Of a stretch of DNA of 64,000 nt, positions 60,554-64,000 are shown piece after piece (positions within the stretch are counted from its first letter, which is position 1; every line of letters starts with the position of its first letter). This DNA comes from DATFVA01 sp963747755 (GTDB lineage Bacteria; Bacteroidota; Ignavibacteria; Ignavibacteriales; Ignavibacteriaceae). The position numbers and the translations under genes are program-made. The notes under the pieces are model-generated. The model was not told the DNA's origin, made no database searches, and saw only the letters and a program-made list of their open reading frames with translations. The stretch is from assembly GCA_963747755.1 (NCBI GenBank), contig CAVVGK010000003.1, positions 186,001 through 250,000 on the forward strand. Direction: 5' to 3'.

Positions 60554-62627
60554 CTTCCTGTTTTTTTTATTCCTGCTCTCATACTACGTTTATCCGCAGG
60601 TTCCGATCAACGGTTTCTGCAGATACCAGAATTTTAAAGTCGATTCCGGCTATCAGAAATTATTCTCACTTAATTATAACGATGATTCTTACACTGATCT
60701 TCTTTTTTTCAATCCTTCCACAGGGACAGTCACTTCAATAGACGGCAGTCAGAATGGCGCTTTCGGATCCAATCACAATTACGGTACTTCCCGGCAGATT
60801 TCTGTGTTGCAGTATCTGTGGGATAAAGATAACAGGATATCGGGGTATGCTTTTATTTCCCGTAAGCAGAGCTCTGCAGGGATTCTGCGATTTAACACCG
60901 AAGGTTATCCTGATGAAGAAGCGAGGATTAACTTCAATACTTATCCCGAGAACTTAAGCACAGGCGACGTTAATAGCGATGGCATACCTGAACTGTTGAT
61001 TTCCGGAAGTACCTTCAACGGACTTTCTCTAATCTACCAGGAGGGGAAATTGCGCGAGAAGAAACTGATTGAAAAAACCAGTTATGCCGAAGCAGTATTC
61101 GCTGACCTGAATAATGATGGTTATCCTGATATTGCAGCAGTTGAGGTGTTTACAAACAGATTACAGTTTCTGTATAATAACAGCAAGGGCAACTTTAATA
61201 AGGTCAGGGAAATATCATTCAGCAGTCCGGTAACCTCACTTCAGCCTGCCGATCTTGATCTTGATTCATACGCAGACCTCGTATTTACAGCCGGGAAATC
61301 GATAATTATCTATTACGGTGATTTCACTTCATCATATGAGGATACTGTAGTCATCGATACAAAATACGGGATAGATAAAATTGTCACCGGTGATTTCAAT
61401 AGGGACGGACTGATAGATATAGCATACATCAACAGGCAGAACGGAACATTATCTCTTATATACGGAAAAGACAGCAGAGATTTCTATCCTGAACTTCTTT
61501 ACCTGAAAAAGAATTCTCTTGCCGATATAATTCCATATTACAGTAAGTTCATCAACGGGATAGTTTTACTTAATAATGAGGGGGAATATTATCTTGTTTC
61601 AAATCTGTCCTCGATTTCTAACCGAGTCAGTCTGATTGCAGGAGGGTATCCTTCAGCCGTATCATTCTACGATCGGGGAAATAACAGTATCAATGACATC
61701 TGCTTTATTGACGGCTTTAATAAGACACTCAACCTGATAACCAGGAATAATTCAGGTTTACCGGAGATATGGTTCCCGATTCCGCTGTTTGAAAATGAAA
61801 ATGCAATCATAGTGAATAACAAACTCCCCGGGCAGAAAACATTTTACTGTTTTACGAGAGATAAGAAATTAATCGAAGTAATCATGGTCGATCTAGTTAA
61901 AAATAAGTTTAGAAGAAATTCGCTCTATGTACCGGGCAGAATAAAAGACATCAAAATTAATGAAAATAACGGAAGGCTTTATTCAGCTTTTATAAAGGAT
62001 AACAGCCTTGGCGTTACTACTTTTCTTTATGAGAAGGGACAGTATGAATCTTTTACATTCGCCGGTTTAAGGAAGAATGTATCGGACGCTGCTCTTGCCG
62101 TATATAATAAACCTGAAGTTTTTTATGCAGTTGAAGATACAAATTTAATAATCGGGGAAAGGATACTTGAAGCTGACAGCAAAAACTCCGAATTTGAAAC
62201 CAATATTAAAAGCAAAAACGGGGTAGTTCTTTATTCCGGCAATTTTCTGAACAAGGAAAATTCTGCTCTGTATGGTTTTTTAAGTTCAGAGGCAAGGAAT
62301 GATTTGATTTTTTTCCTGGGTCCCCAGGCCTTCACTATCTCGGGAAAAAACAGCCAGGCTCCGGGTCTTAGGATAAAAGATAAAAATCAATTATTTTTTG
62401 GTACTCTTAGATTTAACGGCCGGCAGAAAGTTTGTTATTTTAATCCCGTCCAAAGGAATATTAAATCTCTTGGACTAACAGACGGGGATCAGACTATTAT
62501 GCGCAATCTGTTGATGGAGAATGTAAATTCAAGATCTTTTTTTATTAAAAACATGAATTCAAGGAATTATCATGCTGTATATATTGATGACGATGAAGAT
62601 TGCATCACGATCAGAGAGCTTAAATGA
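60480..62627 (+). CDS. Exported FG-GAP/VCBS-repeat protein
   Basis: About 715 aa from the ATG at 60480. A hydrophobic signal segment (VSFLFFLFLLSYYVYPQ) lies at about residues 25-41, later than usual, and a TTG at 60495 would shorten the leader. Repeated calcium-type loops mark an FG-GAP/VCBS propeller: NYNDDSYTDLLFF, DVNSDGIPELLI, DLNNDGYPDIAAVE, DLDSYADLVF and DFNRDGLIDIAYI. No T9SS tail is present. The start overlaps the thioesterase gene by about 70 bp and the stop overlaps the next gene by 4 bp (ATGA), so it is coupled to both sides. Function unknown. Confidence 0.78.
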   Translation: MKKEDLKKHLREGRTDFSPVKGKVSFLFFLFLLSYYVYPQVPINGFCRYQNFKVDSGYQKLFSLNYNDDSYTDLLFFNPSTGTVTSIDGSQNGAFGSNHNYGTSRQISVLQYLWDKDNRISGYAFISRKQSSAGILRFNTEGYPDEEARINFNTYPENLSTGDVNSDGIPELLISGSTFNGLSLIYQEGKLREKKLIEKTSYAEAVFADLNNDGYPDIAAVEVFTNRLQFLYNNSKGNFNKVREISFSSPVTSLQPADLDLDSYADLVFTAGKSIIIYYGDFTSSYEDTVVIDTKYGIDKIVTGDFNRDGLIDIAYINRQNGTLSLIYGKDSRDFYPELLYLKKNSLADIIPYYSKFINGIVLLNNEGEYYLVSNLSSISNRVSLIAGGYPSAVSFYDRGNNSINDICFIDGFNKTLNLITRNNSGLPEIWFPIPLFENENAIIVNNKLPGQKTFYCFTRDKKLIEVIMVDLVKNKFRRNSLYVPGRIKDIKINENNGRLYSAFIKDNSLGVTTFLYEKGQYESFTFAGLRKNVSDAALAVYNKPEVFYAVEDTNLIIGERILEADSKNSEFETNIKSKNGVVLYSGNFLNKENSALYGFLSSEARNDLIFFLGPQAFTISGKNSQAPGLRIKDKNQLFFGTLRFNGRQKVCYFNPVQRNIKSLGLTDGDQTIMRNLLMENVNSRSFFIKNMNSRNYHAVYIDDDEDCITIRELK

Positions 62628-64000
62628 TTAAAAACCTGCTGCTGCTATTGATTCTGACTTTTTATGTCTCCGGATATTCCCAGGAGTGGAACAGAAACAG
62701 GCTCGATTCTCTCTTTAATTTTTATGTAAATGCTCATAATTACACCATCACTGAGATGCCCGGAACTATTAATGAGGATACCTTACGGATTAAATGCGGG
62801 TTCGGCACTGCGGCAGAGGTTTTCATGCATTTCAATGAATTTACTGTATCACAACAGAGATTGCTTAAAGTACTTACAGAACGTCCCGCTACAGATGCAA
62901 GCATAGTTTCACCCTCGGGATTTTTCAGGATCCATTATTTCTCTACAGGAACTTACGTCCCGCAGTATGATTTAAATGCATTTGCACAGGCACTCGATTC
63001 TTCATATAGCTTCGAAGTCGATTATTTAGGCTTTTCGGCTCCGCCGGAGGATACTCAGGAGGGTGTTATTCCTGATAGTGCCGGTGGTGACAATAAGTAT
63101 GATGTGTATATTGTTCCTATGGGTAATTTCTATGGAGAAACTTTCTTTGAGACGCAGATCAATTCCAGACCAACTTATACATCCTTTATCAAGGTGGATT
63201 ACAAATTCGGATCAGGTTTTTATACCCATGGAATCGATGCAGCCAGAGTAACAGCTGCACACGAGTTTCATCATTCGATACAGATTGGAAATTATATTTA
63301 CAGAGACGAAGACCTCTTCTTCTATGAACTGACATCAACCTCAATGGAAGAATTTGTTTTTGATTCTGTAAATGATTACTACGGTTATATGAACGATTAT
63401 TTCAGAAATACAGAAAGGGCCTTTGCTGAGAACAATGGTTATAACCTTGCTATATGGAATATTTTTTTAAGAGACAAGTTCGGGTTCGGTGTAATTAAGT
63501 CTCAATGGGAAAAGATGCCGTCAATGAGAGCAATAAATGCCATCAATACTTCTCTTTTTGATGATGGCTCGAGTTTCGGGAACGAGCTCAATAAATTTGG
63601 CATTTGGACTTTTTATACTGGTTACCGTGCTGATCAGAGTAAATATTTTGAGGAAGCTGCAAATTATCCTGTACTTCGCATTTCTTCGGCGATTGCGTTT
63701 AGCTCTCCCGAAGTTTATGTAACCATGAATGCTCACCCCACATCAAACAATTTTATTGATTTTATTGACCAGGCTCAGGGCGATACCCTGACGGTTCTCG
63801 TCACAAACACTGATAATGCGAATGGTATTATCAACCCACAGTCTTTTTACCCATTTACATATTATGTATATGATCATAATGAACCCGGCAGCCAGCAGCT
63901 TACCGGAGTTTACTATTCAAAGCTGATAACTGATCTTCCTTCTATGTGGACATCATCCGAATTTTTCAACAATTATCTAATCAGGGAAAGCGAGATACCG
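62624..64000 (+). CDS. Putative MXAN_6640-type secreted metalloprotease, C-terminus cut by window edge
   Basis: The visible 459 residues start with a signal peptide (residues 3-17, ending SGYSQE). A conserved region around AAHEFHHSIQIGNY (about residue 210) carries an HEXXH-type zinc motif, and further on TSMEEFVFDSVNDYY offers a likely downstream Glu. This pattern fits the MXAN_6640 family of putative metalloproteases in Bacteroidota and Myxobacteria. The C-terminus, where a sorting tail might be, lies beyond the window. It is coupled to the FG-GAP gene by a 4-bp overlap. Activity is predicted from the motif only. Confidence 0.78.
   Translation, partial: MIKNLLLLLILTFYVSGYSQEWNRNRLDSLFNFYVNAHNYTITEMPGTINEDTLRIKCGFGTAAEVFMHFNEFTVSQQRLLKVLTERPATDASIVSPSGFFRIHYFSTGTYVPQYDLNAFAQALDSSYSFEVDYLGFSAPPEDTQEGVIPDSAGGDNKYDVYIVPMGNFYGETFFETQINSRPTYTSFIKVDYKFGSGFYTHGIDAARVTAAHEFHHSIQIGNYIYRDEDLFFYELTSTSMEEFVFDSVNDYYGYMNDYFRNTERAFAENNGYNLAIWNIFLRDKFGFGVIKSQWEKMPSMRAINAINTSLFDDGSSFGNELNKFGIWTFYTGYRADQSKYFEEAANYPVLRISSAIAFSSPEVYVTMNAHPTSNNFIDFIDQAQGDTLTVLVTNTDNANGIINPQSFYPFTYYVYDHNEPGSQQLTGVYYSKLITDLPSMWTSSEFFNNYLIRESEIP

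Overview
The window looks like a chromosomal segment of a free-living member of the Ignavibacteria/Chlorobi branch of the Bacteroidota superphylum. The evidence is the type IX secretion (T9SS) C-terminal sorting tails with the NFPNPFNPST signature on three secreted proteins, a PorQ/PorV-like outer-membrane protein, two-component-propeller sensor kinases, a Bacteroidota-type TTTG/TAnnTTTG promoter, BamD, and many FG-GAP/VCBS and BNR/YCF48 exported proteins. Base composition and coding style look uniform. I see no insertion sequence, phage, integron, CRISPR array, rRNA or tRNA. The species assignment is an inference.

Layout. 1-2955 (minus): siroheme/sulfur operon with a TSUP sulfite/anion exporter, uroporphyrinogen-III methyltransferase, a small sensor-like membrane protein and precorrin-2 dehydrogenase/ferrochelatase. 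3265-6692 (minus): a tightly packed operon of tryptophan 2,3-dioxygenase, kynureninase and a diadenylate cyclase fused to YbbR domains. 7240-8903: two paralogous small lipoproteins separated by a repeat-rich intergenic region. 9085-10404: a COG2403-like P-loop GTPase/cyclic-diphosphoglycerate-synthetase-like protein. 10460-17727 (minus): a giant TPR plus triple CbxX-type AAA+ protein and a BNR/sortilin-like secreted protein. 18022-20274: a probable structured small RNA, then groES-groEL with a perfect CIRCE operator over a sigma70 promoter. 20403-21924: CPBP protease and pdxJ. 21974-31182 (minus): two T9SS cargo proteins and a propeller histidine kinase with a LuxR-type regulator. 31351-38627: ADP-forming acyl-CoA synthetase, LD-carboxypeptidase, an RCK potassium channel, a lipoprotein and PriA. 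38645-45455 (minus): envelope proteins, a T9SS cargo, a TrmB-type regulator with a probable tandem operator, and a Yip1 membrane protein. 45816-50345: tryptophanase, a DUF4905-like protein, AMMECR1, MEMO and a Rossmann/DUF2520 protein. 50342-51941 (minus): Pit phosphate transporter and its PhoU-like partner. 52082-64000: glycyl-tRNA synthetase, secreted and TPR proteins, the PorQ-like protein, HtpX, BamD, an acyl-CoA thioesterase, an FG-GAP protein and a putative MXAN_6640-type metalloprotease cut by the window end.

How it fits together. The genes suggest a heterotroph using amino acids and peptides. There are two independent tryptophan breakdown routes (kynurenine and indole-forming) and acetyl-CoA to acetate with ATP formation. 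A large secreted beta-propeller proteome is exported by T9SS and sensed or regulated by a propeller kinase. The most novel-looking items are the small RNA at 18022-18105, the TrmB tandem operator at 44355-44391, the cyclase-YbbR fusion in the kynurenine operon, the triple AAA+ protein with a damaged first Walker B, and the 152-bp inverted-repeat element at 7893-8044.
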